Below are positions 1 through 6,535 of a stretch of DNA of 8,703 nt, in pieces. The DNA lies in assembly GCA_039934875.1 (NCBI GenBank), contig JBDTLH010000143.1:1-8703 (forward strand), read 5' to 3'. Every line of letters starts with the position of its first letter. Position 1 is the stretch's first letter. The position numbers and the translations under genes are program-made. This stretch comes from JBDTLH01 sp039934875 (GTDB lineage: Bacteria > Acidobacteriota > Terriglobia > Terriglobales > Acidobacteriaceae). The notes beneath the pieces were generated by a model. That model worked only from the letters and a program-made list of their open reading frames with translations, did not search any database and was not told the origin of the DNA.

Positions 1-485
1 AAGCGGTGGATGGCTCCTTCCGTTTGTCCATGCTCCCTCAACCATTGCAAAAAGCTATTGCCGTCATCTGCCAAAGGGCGGCGCATCATCGCCGCGAGCC
101 CACGAGCAATGGCTACTTTATCCGGCATCGCCAGAAATTGTGCTCTTAGAAACGCCGGAGCACTATGCAAAGGCGCTGGTAAAGCCGACGGCTTCAGCTC
201 TGACCTCATTCCATCCGGAGTAATAAACGTCAGCGTGTCGAACCACTGCACATCCCCCTCCGCGTCAATACGCTTGTAGAAATCGATCAGGTTTGTGCAA
301 CAACCCAGCAGGACATGCTGGCAATTATCCACCACCTCGCCCGTTCCCGGGTGCTCATAGGAACTTGCGCGGCCGCCGAGATACGGCTTGCGCTCGAAGA
401 GCAAAACCTTGTGGCCCTCATCCGCTAAAGCGCACCCGGCTGCCAGCCCCGCAATACCCCCGCCTATAATCGCGATCGATTTCAT
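1..485 (-). CDS. hpnE: HpnE, hydroxysqualene dehydroxylase (partial, N-terminal 161 residues)
   Basis: This is the last visible gene of the hopanoid cluster and runs off the left edge. The family is a FAD-dependent amine-oxidase-type enzyme that removes the hydroxyl from hydroxysqualene to give squalene, after HpnD and HpnC. The translation starts MKSIAIIGGGIAGLAAG, a dinucleotide-binding GxGxxG (G8, G10, G13) with an acidic residue ending the second strand (E31). It continues with GGRASS (37-42) and the family-typical VVDNxQHVLLGCCTN block (51-65) and LPAPLHSAPAFL (102-113). From memory the QH block usually has Gly where this protein has Cys55. The ATG at 485 overlaps the hpnD stop as ATGA, which fixes the start and indicates translational coupling. 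Full-length members are a little over 400 residues, so more than half is missing here only because the window ends. Confidence 0.93.
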   Translation of the reverse strand, partial: MKSIAIIGGGIAGLAAGCALADEGHKVLLFERKPYLGGRASSYEHPGTGEVVDNCQHVLLGCCTNLIDFYKRIDAEGDVQWFDTLTFITPDGMRSELKPSALPAPLHSAPAFLRAQFLAMPDKVAIARGLAAMMRRPLADDGNSFLQWLREHGQTEGAIHR

Positions 486-1408
486 GCTCGCGAAAATCCC
501 AACAGGCCCTTGGCAAGGATGCTCGTCTTCTCCCATCCGCTCAGCCGCACTCGCTCGGTCAACACGTCATAGTTCCGCTCTGCAATGCGATCAAGCAGGC
601 GGGAGTATATACCCACCAGCACACGCAGGGAGGGACGGCTGTCCGCCGAGATGTACGGCAACAACTCGCGCGCGGACTCATAGTATTCCCGCGCCCGCTC
701 CGCCTCAAAGCGCAACAACTCCTTCAACCGCGCGAGATCCAGGGGTTGGCCGCCTACCGACGTCATCTCCCCTGCTTCATTCACCCAGAATCCCTCCGCG
801 TTGAAGCCAAATCTCTTGAGGTCCTCCGCGGGGATGTATACGCGCCCCATCCGCGCATCTTCTTTTACATCACGAATAATGTTGGTCAACTGGAACGCAA
901 TTCCCGTCCGCTCCGCCAGCTTCTCAGCCCGCGCGTCAGAATAGCCAAAGATGCGAATGCACACCAGTCCCACCACGGAAGCTACGTAATAACAGTAGCG
1001 GTAGAGCTCCTCAAATGTCCTATATGCCACGACGGCCTGAGCGCCGCCGCCTAATGAAGCATCGAGGTCCATGGAGACGCCGTGCACCAACTCGTCGAGC
1101 CGCGCGGCAGGAATATCGAAGCGCCGAACAGCGTCACGCAGGGCGAGAAACACCGGATCGTCAGTCGCCTCGCCTGCCAGCGCCCGGCGCCAACGCTCCA
1201 GCCAGGCATCGAGCGTCCGCTTGCGCTGCTCAGGGCTGGCCGCGGAGTCATCGCAGATGTCATCGGCGCGCCGCATGAACGAATACACCGCGAAAAACGC
1301 GCGCCGCTTGGCCGCGGGCAAGGCAAGAAACCCGAAGTAAAAATTCCTGGCTTCACGGCGGGCAATGCTTGCGCAAACCGCATACGCCGCGCTGAGTTGC
1401 ACGTTCAA
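482..1408 (-). CDS. hpnD: HpnD, presqualene diphosphate synthase
   Basis: This trans-isoprenyl diphosphate synthase of the squalene/phytoene synthase family condenses two farnesyl diphosphates to presqualene diphosphate, the first step of the HpnCDE route to squalene. Both Asp-rich metal/diphosphate motifs are present: DDICDD at residues 49-54 and DVKED at 180-184, numbering from the start chosen here. The frame stays open to an ATG at 1606, but that 66-residue extension lies inside hpnC and does not resemble the family. I chose the TTG at 1408 because it overlaps the hpnC TGA as TTGA, matching the other 4-nt overlaps in the cluster, and because GGGA lies 8 nt upstream. A GTG at 1402 is the alternative. 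The product is about 308 residues, slightly long for the family, partly owing to a Gly/Ala-rich insert near residues 119-127 before the RTFEELYRYCY block. Confidence 0.92.
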   Translation of the reverse strand: MNVQLSAAYAVCASIARREARNFYFGFLALPAAKRRAFFAVYSFMRRADDICDDSAASPEQRKRTLDAWLERWRRALAGEATDDPVFLALRDAVRRFDIPAARLDELVHGVSMDLDASLGGGAQAVVAYRTFEELYRYCYYVASVVGLVCIRIFGYSDARAEKLAERTGIAFQLTNIIRDVKEDARMGRVYIPAEDLKRFGFNAEGFWVNEAGEMTSVGGQPLDLARLKELLRFEAERAREYYESARELLPYISADSRPSLRVLVGIYSRLLDRIAERNYDVLTERVRLSGWEKTSILAKGLLGFSRA

Positions 1409-2352
1409 ATTAGCTTTCCCGCGAGTGCGCGCAACGCCAACAATGCTTTGCGTGGCTTTGAGATCGCGGGACGGCGCCGCAGCACATCGAAATCCTGCCG
1501 CTCGATCGCGTTCAGTATCTCCATCCCGCCGCGACTGAACAAATCGATATCCAAGGCGAGCTCTTGATGAACCTGCGCAATCAATGGCATGCCCCTGCGG
1601 AACCACTCCCGCGCGCGCTCCACTTCAAAGCGCAGCAACTGCTTCATCCGCGGGCTGGCGCGCGCTCCATCCAACTCCTGCTCCCCCACGCCGAACCGCC
1701 GCATGCTCTCCATGGGAATGTAAATCCGTCCCTTGTGCCGATCAAGGGAAACGTCCTGCCAGAAGTTCGCCAACTGCAGCGCAGTGCAGGTCGCATCCGA
1801 AAGCCCCTGCCGTTCCGCATCACGATAGCCGCAGAGGTAAAGCACCAATCGGCCAACGGGATTTGCCGAGTTCTCGCAATAGCCCAACAGATCGTCGAAG
1901 CTTTCATAACGCGTCGTGGTTTGGTCCTGGCGAAACGCCGCCAACAACTTCGCAAACGGCTCTTTCGGAATATCACAGGTCTGGATCGTCTCCGCCAAGG
2001 CCACAAACACGGGATGACGCGCCTCCCCGCGATAACATGCGTCCAGCTCCGCCTGCCACTCTTCAAGCAATTCGAGCGAGAGCGTTGGATCCCCCACCTC
2101 ATCCCCGAGATCGTCCGAGATGCGGCAGTAGGCATAGACGCTGTAGAAATGAGGGCGCAAGCTCCTGGGCAGAAACCAACTGGCGACGTGGAAGTTTTCA
2201 TAATGCGAGGTCGCCAGCCCCCGGCAATATTCCTTCGCCTCTGCAAGCGATGGTGTCGCGTCCGGAAACCTGTATGCCGCGGGCAATCGTTGCCAACCCG
2301 CGCTGCGCCTCTGTGTCTCTGCCACGCCGTTCGTCGCCGTCGTCCCGGTCAC
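1405..2352 (-). CDS. hpnC: HpnC, hydroxysqualene synthase
   Basis: HpnC is a squalene/phytoene synthase-family enzyme that converts presqualene diphosphate to hydroxysqualene, between HpnD and HpnE. The 315-residue product has the N-terminal block ENFHVASWFLPRSLRPHFY (52-70), a first Asp-rich motif D80-D81-L-G-D84, the block YCENSANPVGRLVL (158-171), typical of HpnC, and a second Asp motif D200-V-S-L-D204 within LQLANFWQDVSLD. It differs clearly from the adjacent HpnD paralogue. The start is GTG at 2352, overlapping the stop of the upstream dehydrogenase as GTGA; I see no Shine-Dalgarno close by, so translation probably depends on coupling. The 3' end overlaps the hpnD TTG start as TTGA. Length and motifs are normal for the family, and nothing suggests damage. 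Confidence 0.94.
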   Translation of the reverse strand: MTGTTATNGVAETQRRSAGWQRLPAAYRFPDATPSLAEAKEYCRGLATSHYENFHVASWFLPRSLRPHFYSVYAYCRISDDLGDEVGDPTLSLELLEEWQAELDACYRGEARHPVFVALAETIQTCDIPKEPFAKLLAAFRQDQTTTRYESFDDLLGYCENSANPVGRLVLYLCGYRDAERQGLSDATCTALQLANFWQDVSLDRHKGRIYIPMESMRRFGVGEQELDGARASPRMKQLLRFEVERAREWFRRGMPLIAQVHQELALDIDLFSRGGMEILNAIERQDFDVLRRRPAISKPRKALLALRALAGKLI

Positions 2353-3386
2353 GGTTGAATCACCGTCTTGATTTCTCCGTTGCGGTCCATCATCCGGCGC
2401 AAAACATTTTCGAGGTCGGCGAGCTTCGCGTGTCCCGTGATGAAGTCGCTGCTTCGCACCCGCCCATCGCGCAGCAACGCGAACGCTTTTCGCGCCGCCG
2501 CGGGGGTGTGATGGAAGGTGGCCTTCAGGGACAGCTCCGAATAGTGGACCCTATTCGTGTCCAATTCTACGTTTGTCCCCGCGGCACATCCGCCGAAAAA
2601 GTTGACGCGACCCCCCTTGCGCACCATCTCCATCGCCCATTGCCATCCCAAGGGTTGCGCAATCGCCTCAATGGCAATGTCCGCTCCTCGGCCACCGGTA
2701 ATTTTTTTCACTGTTGCGACTGGGTCATCTAGTTTTCCGATTTGCACCACTTCATCGGCGCCGAAGTGTTTCGCCGCTTGCACCTGTTTATCCCGCTTTA
2801 CCACTGCGATCACGCGCAGATCATAAGCGCGCGCCACCTGCAAAAACATCAGCCCGATCGGGCCGGCGCCGATCACCACCACGCTCTCTCCCTGCCGCGG
2901 GTGCATCTCGTCCATGCCGCGCACCACACAGGCAAGAGGCTCCGTCAACGCCGCCGCTTCGAAGCTCATGCCATCGGGTACACGCAGCAGGTTCTTCTCC
3001 ACGATGCGCGCGGGAATGCGAATGTATTCCGCATATGCGCCGTTGTTGAACAGCAAGTCTTCGCAAAGGTTTTCCTGGTCACGCACGCAGAAGAAGCACT
3101 TGCCGCAGGGCGCGGAATTGATTGCCACCGCCCGGTCGCCCCGCTTCCACTCCGTTACCCCTGCTCCAACCTCAGCGATCACGCCCGCGACTTCGTGGCC
3201 GAACAATGCCGGGGGCACAATCATCTTCGCGTGATAACCGCGCCGGAACACCTTCAGATCGGTGCCGCAGGTCAGCGCCGCCTCGACCCGCACCAGGACC
3301 TCGCCCAATGCCGCTTCGGGTACAGCAACCTCTTCGATCTTCAAGTCTTCTTTGCCGTAAAGGACGGCTGCCGTCATGGTCTTCAT
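2349..3386 (-). CDS. Zinc-dependent medium-chain dehydrogenase (adh1), sorbitol/threonine dehydrogenase-like
   Basis: This 345-residue medium-chain dehydrogenase/reductase has an N-terminal GroES-like catalytic domain and a Rossmann domain. Likely catalytic zinc ligands are C40 (CGTDLK), H64 (GHE) and E149 (TEPLACV). The structural zinc lobe has C94, C97, C100 and C108. The Rossmann glycine motif is GAGPIG at 173-178. Where NAD-dependent relatives have Asp at the end of the second strand, my alignment puts V196, followed by K197-R198, which suggests NADP(H). Its stop overlaps the hpnC GTG start, so it is translated with the squalene genes. Substrate is unknown: reduction of an open-chain sugar aldehyde on a hopanoid side chain would fit the context but is inference. 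The ATG at 3386 lacks a clear Shine-Dalgarno; an in-frame ATG at 3377 is the alternative. A repeat hairpin separates it from the next dehydrogenase gene. Confidence 0.88.
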   Translation of the reverse strand: MKTMTAAVLYGKEDLKIEEVAVPEAALGEVLVRVEAALTCGTDLKVFRRGYHAKMIVPPALFGHEVAGVIAEVGAGVTEWKRGDRAVAINSAPCGKCFFCVRDQENLCEDLLFNNGAYAEYIRIPARIVEKNLLRVPDGMSFEAAALTEPLACVVRGMDEMHPRQGESVVVIGAGPIGLMFLQVARAYDLRVIAVVKRDKQVQAAKHFGADEVVQIGKLDDPVATVKKITGGRGADIAIEAIAQPLGWQWAMEMVRKGGRVNFFGGCAAGTNVELDTNRVHYSELSLKATFHHTPAAARKAFALLRDGRVRSSDFITGHAKLADLENVLRRMMDRNGEIKTVIQP

Positions 3387-3397
3387 GGAAAAGTATC

Positions 3398-3459
3398 AGT
3401 TCACAGTTTACAGTTGGCGGTGCAGTGGGGCCCCGCTCCTAAGCTGTGAACTGTGAACT
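3398..3459. repeat. Inverted heptamer-repeat element between the two dehydrogenase genes
   Basis: Arms at 3398-3413 and 3444-3459 are inverted copies matching at 15 of 16 positions, built from units of the form AGTTCAC / CTGTGAA. Between them is a 30-bp centre with the palindrome GGGGCCCC (3427-3434). As RNA from the minus strand this would fold into a long hairpin between adh2 and adh1. The right arm also encodes the C-terminal SSQFTA and stop of adh2. It might modulate downstream expression or stabilise mRNA; that is inference. Confidence 0.8.
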
Positions 3460-4569
3460 CAAAAGAGTAGGCCCCTGCGCCTCGATAAACACCTTCATAC
3501 TGTCCGCCCTCGGGTTCGACGCCAGCTTCAGCGCCTCGACCGCATCGTGCAATGCGAACCGGTGCGAAATCAGCCTGGTGAAATCATACTTCCCGCTGAA
3601 CACCAGCTCCGCCGTCTCCTCCTGTATCGCAACCGACGCGCTGTAAGAGCCGAGCAGCGATTTCTCCTCCATGCACACCGCCGCCGGGTCAATCATCGCA
3701 TCGCCATGCTGAGTTGAGGCGAAGAGCATCACTCGTCCCCCCGGCCGGCACGCCTCCATTGCCGTTTTGATCAATGCATCTCCGCCCACCGCAACGATCA
3801 CCGCATCCGCGCCCCGCCCCTCCGTCATCTTCTTCACCATCGCAATCACGTCTTCTTTAGACGCATCAATGGCTTCTTGGATGCCGAACTCCCTCGCCAA
3901 TTCCAGCCGTCGCGCGTAGAGGTCTGACCCGATCACCGTTGCCCCCGACTCGCCCGCCAACGCTCCAAGAATGACTCCGATCGGGCCTTGTCCAATTACC
4001 AACACGCTGTCATCGATCTCCAGCCTGAGCGACTTCACGCCTTTCAGGCATGTATTCACCGGCTCAATAAATGCCGCCTGTTCAAACGAAACATGGTCCG
4101 GCATCTTCACCACTCCGCTTTCCACGATCCAATCCATTACGCGAATGTATTCGGCAAAGCCCCCACCCGCAGCCTCGAATCCCGCGGTAGCCCCCACTCG
4201 CTTGTACACCGGACACTGCGCAAATGTCTGCTTACGGCAGTAGTAGCATCGCCCGCAGGGGATGTGATGAAAGACCATTACCCGGTCACCAACGCTGAAC
4301 CTGGCGACCCCGGCGCCTGTCCGCACCACTGTGCCCGCCATCTCATGGCCGAAGACCCGCGGCGCGGAATGCGATCCGGTATGGATCTTCTTCAGGTCAG
4401 TCCCGCAAATTCCGCACGCGGCAAGTTTGACCAGCAACTCGCCTGCCTCGATCTCCGGGAGCGCAATCCCCTCCATCCGCACATCATTCACGCCGCGATA
4501 CACGGCAGCCAGCATGGTAGAGGGAAGTACGTACAGCCCCTCAGGCTGGGCCTGGATCACTGTCTGCAT
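3439..4569 (-). CDS. Zinc-dependent medium-chain dehydrogenase (adh2), NAD-type
   Basis: This is a second, divergent member of the same superfamily (376 residues). Catalytic zinc ligands appear as C55 (GICGTDLK), H75 (GHE) and E169 (IEPVNTC). Structural zinc cysteines are C105, C108, C111 and C119. The Rossmann motif is GQGPIG at 193-198, and D216 (GSDLYARR) sits where NAD-preferring enzymes carry an acidic residue. It lies between hpnG and adh1 on the same strand, 108 bp downstream of hpnG. The family usually begins at MLAAVYRG, which is Met19 here (4515), so the first 18 residues could be extension. However, CATAAT sits 6 nt upstream of the ATG at 4569, so a leaderless start there is possible. 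The last residues (SSQFTA) and the TAG stop are encoded by an intergenic heptamer repeat. The substrate cannot be read from sequence. Confidence 0.87.
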   Translation of the reverse strand: MQTVIQAQPEGLYVLPSTMLAAVYRGVNDVRMEGIALPEIEAGELLVKLAACGICGTDLKKIHTGSHSAPRVFGHEMAGTVVRTGAGVARFSVGDRVMVFHHIPCGRCYYCRKQTFAQCPVYKRVGATAGFEAAGGGFAEYIRVMDWIVESGVVKMPDHVSFEQAAFIEPVNTCLKGVKSLRLEIDDSVLVIGQGPIGVILGALAGESGATVIGSDLYARRLELAREFGIQEAIDASKEDVIAMVKKMTEGRGADAVIVAVGGDALIKTAMEACRPGGRVMLFASTQHGDAMIDPAAVCMEEKSLLGSYSASVAIQEETAELVFSGKYDFTRLISHRFALHDAVEALKLASNPRADSMKVFIEAQGPTLLSSQFTA

Positions 4570-4677
4570 ACCTCTATTATGCCGGATTTCACCCCGAAGA
4601 CACTGAATACCCGGAGCAGGTGCAAGTAACCCGGTAAGAAGAATCCATCTGCACCTTCCTGGAAAGACCCACCGTTC
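4570..4677 (-). other. Intergenic region between hpnG and adh2 with decayed repeat-like sequence
   Basis: The 108 bp contain no credible gene. CATAAT (4581-4576 on the minus strand) lies 6 nt before the adh2 ATG and may be a -10. CACCCCGAAGACACTGAATA (4589-4608), and the hpnG 3' end with CACAGAGACACGGAGAAG on the minus strand, resemble arms of a common environmental-bacterial intergenic repeat. The resemblance is from memory and the pairing between arms is weak. Confidence 0.3.
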
Positions 4678-5358
4678 TCAACCTTCTCCGTGTCTCTGTG
4701 CTGAATCTCTCGACAGCTCCACGCACATCGCCCGCGCCGCAGCCGCCGAATTTCTTCCCATTCTCATCATTACCGGCCACCATCTGGGACGCACCATCAA
4801 CCAGCGCACAAACTCTCCCGTCTGAAACTGGCCTTCATCGCTGAAGCGGGCGAAATCCGGCAACGCTTCGTCGTGCGCATCGGAGACCGTCTTTACACAC
4901 GCGAACGGGATCCGTCGCTCCCGCGCAAACCGCGCTACGTGCGACGCCTCCATATCCACTGTGTCAGCGCTCCAGCGCGTGACCAACTCTTGTTTTTCTA
5001 CCGCATTCGCCACCCGCCCAACTGTCACCAGAGTACCGGCTCCCTCCGGCACTTCAAAGCTCTCGCCCGATTCCGCATCGATCACCAGCGCCGGCCTTTG
5101 CACCGATTTCACTGGAATTCCAGCATGAAGACTTCCCACCCACCCTGCCGAAATCAACACCGACAGCGCACCGCGCGCAACAACCGCCTCACAGGCGGCA
5201 ATCGCCGCGGCCCGCCCCATACCCGCATAGCCGACCACGAATCTATCCGACTCGAACAGATTCACCGACGCTCCTGATACGCGCTCGGCCCTTGCGCTCC
5301 GTAACAACGGCGCCAACTCTCCCGCCATAGCCCCCACAATACCCATGCGCTCCATCAT
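4678..5358 (-). CDS. hpnG: HpnG, hopanoid-associated nucleosidase/phosphorylase
   Basis: HpnG belongs to the nucleoside phosphorylase/MTA-SAH nucleosidase fold and is assigned to adenine removal from adenosylhopane, giving (phospho)ribosylhopane for bacteriohopanetetrol synthesis. The 226-residue product opens with GIVGAMAGELAPLLR (6-20), has the YAGMG strand (44-48) and AGWVGSL (71-77), and carries VDMEASH (134-140) and VKTVSDAHDE (155-164). E137 and D160 are candidate ribose-binding and catalytic acid residues by family analogy. The WPVMMRMGRNSAAAARAM tail (194-211) is typical of the hopanoid-associated subgroup. The start at 5358 overlaps the hpnA stop as ATGA; Met at 5355 and 5346 are alternatives, and the longer open frame to 5403 lies inside hpnA. 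The final residues are encoded by sequence resembling a widespread CACAGAGACACGGAGA-type repeat. Confidence 0.9.
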   Translation of the reverse strand: MMERMGIVGAMAGELAPLLRSARAERVSGASVNLFESDRFVVGYAGMGRAAAIAACEAVVARGALSVLISAGWVGSLHAGIPVKSVQRPALVIDAESGESFEVPEGAGTLVTVGRVANAVEKQELVTRWSADTVDMEASHVARFARERRIPFACVKTVSDAHDEALPDFARFSDEGQFQTGEFVRWLMVRPRWWPVMMRMGRNSAAAARAMCVELSRDSAQRHGEG

Positions 5359-6365
5359 CGATTCGCAGGCCGTCGCGGAGCATAGCCGTTCGCCCGGAAC
5401 CACTTCACCGCGCGCCGCAGCGCCGCATCCACCGGTTTTTCCTCGTACCCCAACTCGCGCTCCGCCTTGGCCGATGACGAATACATCTTCTTCTTGCCCA
5501 TGCGCACCGATTCGACTGTCGCCCTCGGCTCCTTGCCGCGCAGTTTGCCGGTCACCGTCTCGTCTAATACCGCAAATGCCATCGCCACCGCGTGCGGCAC
5601 CCTCAGCTTCGGGCTCGGTATCCCCGTGATTGCGCTCAACTTGTCCAGTATCTGTTTGAGCGTCAGATTTACGCCCCCGATGATGTATCTCTCCCCCGGG
5701 CGCGCCTTCTCAAAAGCCATGACATGCGCCTTCGCTACCTCGCGCACGTCCACCAGGTTCATTCCAGTATCCATATATGCCGGGAAATTGCCGTTGAGGA
5801 AATCAACAATGATGCGGCCCGTCGGAGTCGGCTTGATGTCCCGCTCCCCCATCGGCCCCGTGGGATTCACAATCACCACCTCCTGCCCCGAGCGCGCCGC
5901 GGCAATGGCCACCTGCTCCGCCAGAAACTTCGAACGCTTGTAGTGCCCGATCATCTCTGCCTCGTTCACCGGTGTTGCCTCATCCACCACCCTGCCGTCC
6001 GCCTTGAACCCCATGGTCGCCACGCTGGAGCAATGCACAACACGATGTATTCCCGCCTCCGCCGCTAAGCGCAAGATCGCGCGCGTACCCTCGACATTGG
6101 ATTCATACATCTCTTTGGGGTCTTTCATCCACAGGCGGTAATCCGCCGCCACATGAAAAACCGCATCGCACCCGCGCATCCCATACTTAAGCGACTCGGG
6201 ATCGCGCAGGTCGCCCACCACTCTTTCGAAATCGTTGAGCCCCGCAAGATTTTCCATCCGGCTCGAGGGTCTCACCAGCAGCCGCAACCGTGCCCCGTTC
6301 GCCGCCAGTTGCTCCGCCACATGCGACCCGACAAAGCCGGTCGCCCCTGTAACAAATGCCCGCAT
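5355..6365 (-). CDS. hpnA: HpnA, hopanoid-associated NAD(P)-dependent sugar epimerase-like protein
   Basis: This 336-residue protein is an extended short-chain dehydrogenase/reductase of the NAD-dependent epimerase/dehydratase type, in the subgroup that travels with hopanoid genes. It has the nucleotide-binding GATGFVG at 7-13, VVGDLRDPESL (49-59), FHVAADYRLW (70-79), a catalytic Ser candidate in HCSSVATMG (111-119) and Y142-x-x-x-K146 in HYKRSKFLAEQ. NPTGPMGERDIKPTPTG (167-183) is strongly HpnA-like. Its precise reaction is not settled; a role in side-chain sugar chemistry is inferred. It is the first gene of the minus-strand cluster. The ATG at 6365 begins immediately after a 7-bp repeat array, with no Shine-Dalgarno visible. 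The 3' end overlaps hpnG as ATGA. An alternative reading as dihydroflavonol reductase-like SDR is less likely given the context. Confidence 0.93.
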   Translation of the reverse strand: MRAFVTGATGFVGSHVAEQLAANGARLRLLVRPSSRMENLAGLNDFERVVGDLRDPESLKYGMRGCDAVFHVAADYRLWMKDPKEMYESNVEGTRAILRLAAEAGIHRVVHCSSVATMGFKADGRVVDEATPVNEAEMIGHYKRSKFLAEQVAIAAARSGQEVVIVNPTGPMGERDIKPTPTGRIIVDFLNGNFPAYMDTGMNLVDVREVAKAHVMAFEKARPGERYIIGGVNLTLKQILDKLSAITGIPSPKLRVPHAVAMAFAVLDETVTGKLRGKEPRATVESVRMGKKKMYSSSAKAERELGYEEKPVDAALRRAVKWFRANGYAPRRPANR

Positions 6366-6493
6366 GGTTTACAGTTTACGGTTCACAGTTCGCGGTTCAC
6401 AAGTTCACAGTTTGCGGTTTCCCCGCTTCGCTGCTTTTCCTTAGCCATGAATCGTTGCACCAACTGTGAACTGTGAACTGTGAACCATAAACC
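6366..6493. repeat. Inverted degenerate heptamer arrays upstream of hpnA
   Basis: The left array (6366-6415) is seven units fitting RGTTYRC: GGTTTAC, AGTTTAC, GGTTCAC, AGTTCGC, GGTTCAC, then one extra A, AGTTCAC and AGTTTGC. All differences between units are transitions. The right array (6462-6486) is the reverse complement, AACTGTG repeated three times plus AACC, followed by ATAAACC. They flank about 45 bp of non-repetitive sequence. The first unit directly abuts the hpnA start codon, leaving no room for a conventional Shine-Dalgarno. The element belongs to the same family as the one at 3398-3459. Confidence 0.82.
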
Positions 6494-6500
6494 ATCGCGC

Positions 6501-6535
6501 TGCCGATTGCCGAATGCCGATTGCTTATTGCCGAT
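6501..6535. repeat. TGCCGAT tandem heptamer array
   Basis: Five consecutive 7-bp units are visible: TGCCGAT, TGCCGAA, TGCCGAT, TGCTTAT, TGCCGAT. The unit is unrelated to the adjacent RGTTYRC family. The last two units contribute the stop codon and final residues of the AI-2E-like gene, so the array overlaps the gene's 3' end. Confidence 0.78.

Noticed and set aside
1409..1606. N-terminal extension of HpnD to an ATG at 1606
   Set aside because: It lies wholly inside hpnC, is unlike the family N-terminus, and the TTGA overlap gives a better start.
1584..2732. 382-residue plus-strand open frame antisense to hpnC and adh1
   Set aside because: It is low-complexity Pro/Arg/Ser-rich, has no family resemblance, and is the expected antisense shadow of GC-rich genes with clear motifs.
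4589..4783. 64-residue minus-strand ORF over the hpnG 3' end
   Set aside because: Mostly within hpnG in another frame, with no start signal or motifs.
6383..6448. 21-residue minus-strand ORF beginning MAKEKQRSGET between the heptamer arrays
   Set aside because: No ribosome site, ends inside the repeat, and no recognisable homology; chance occurrence is likely.
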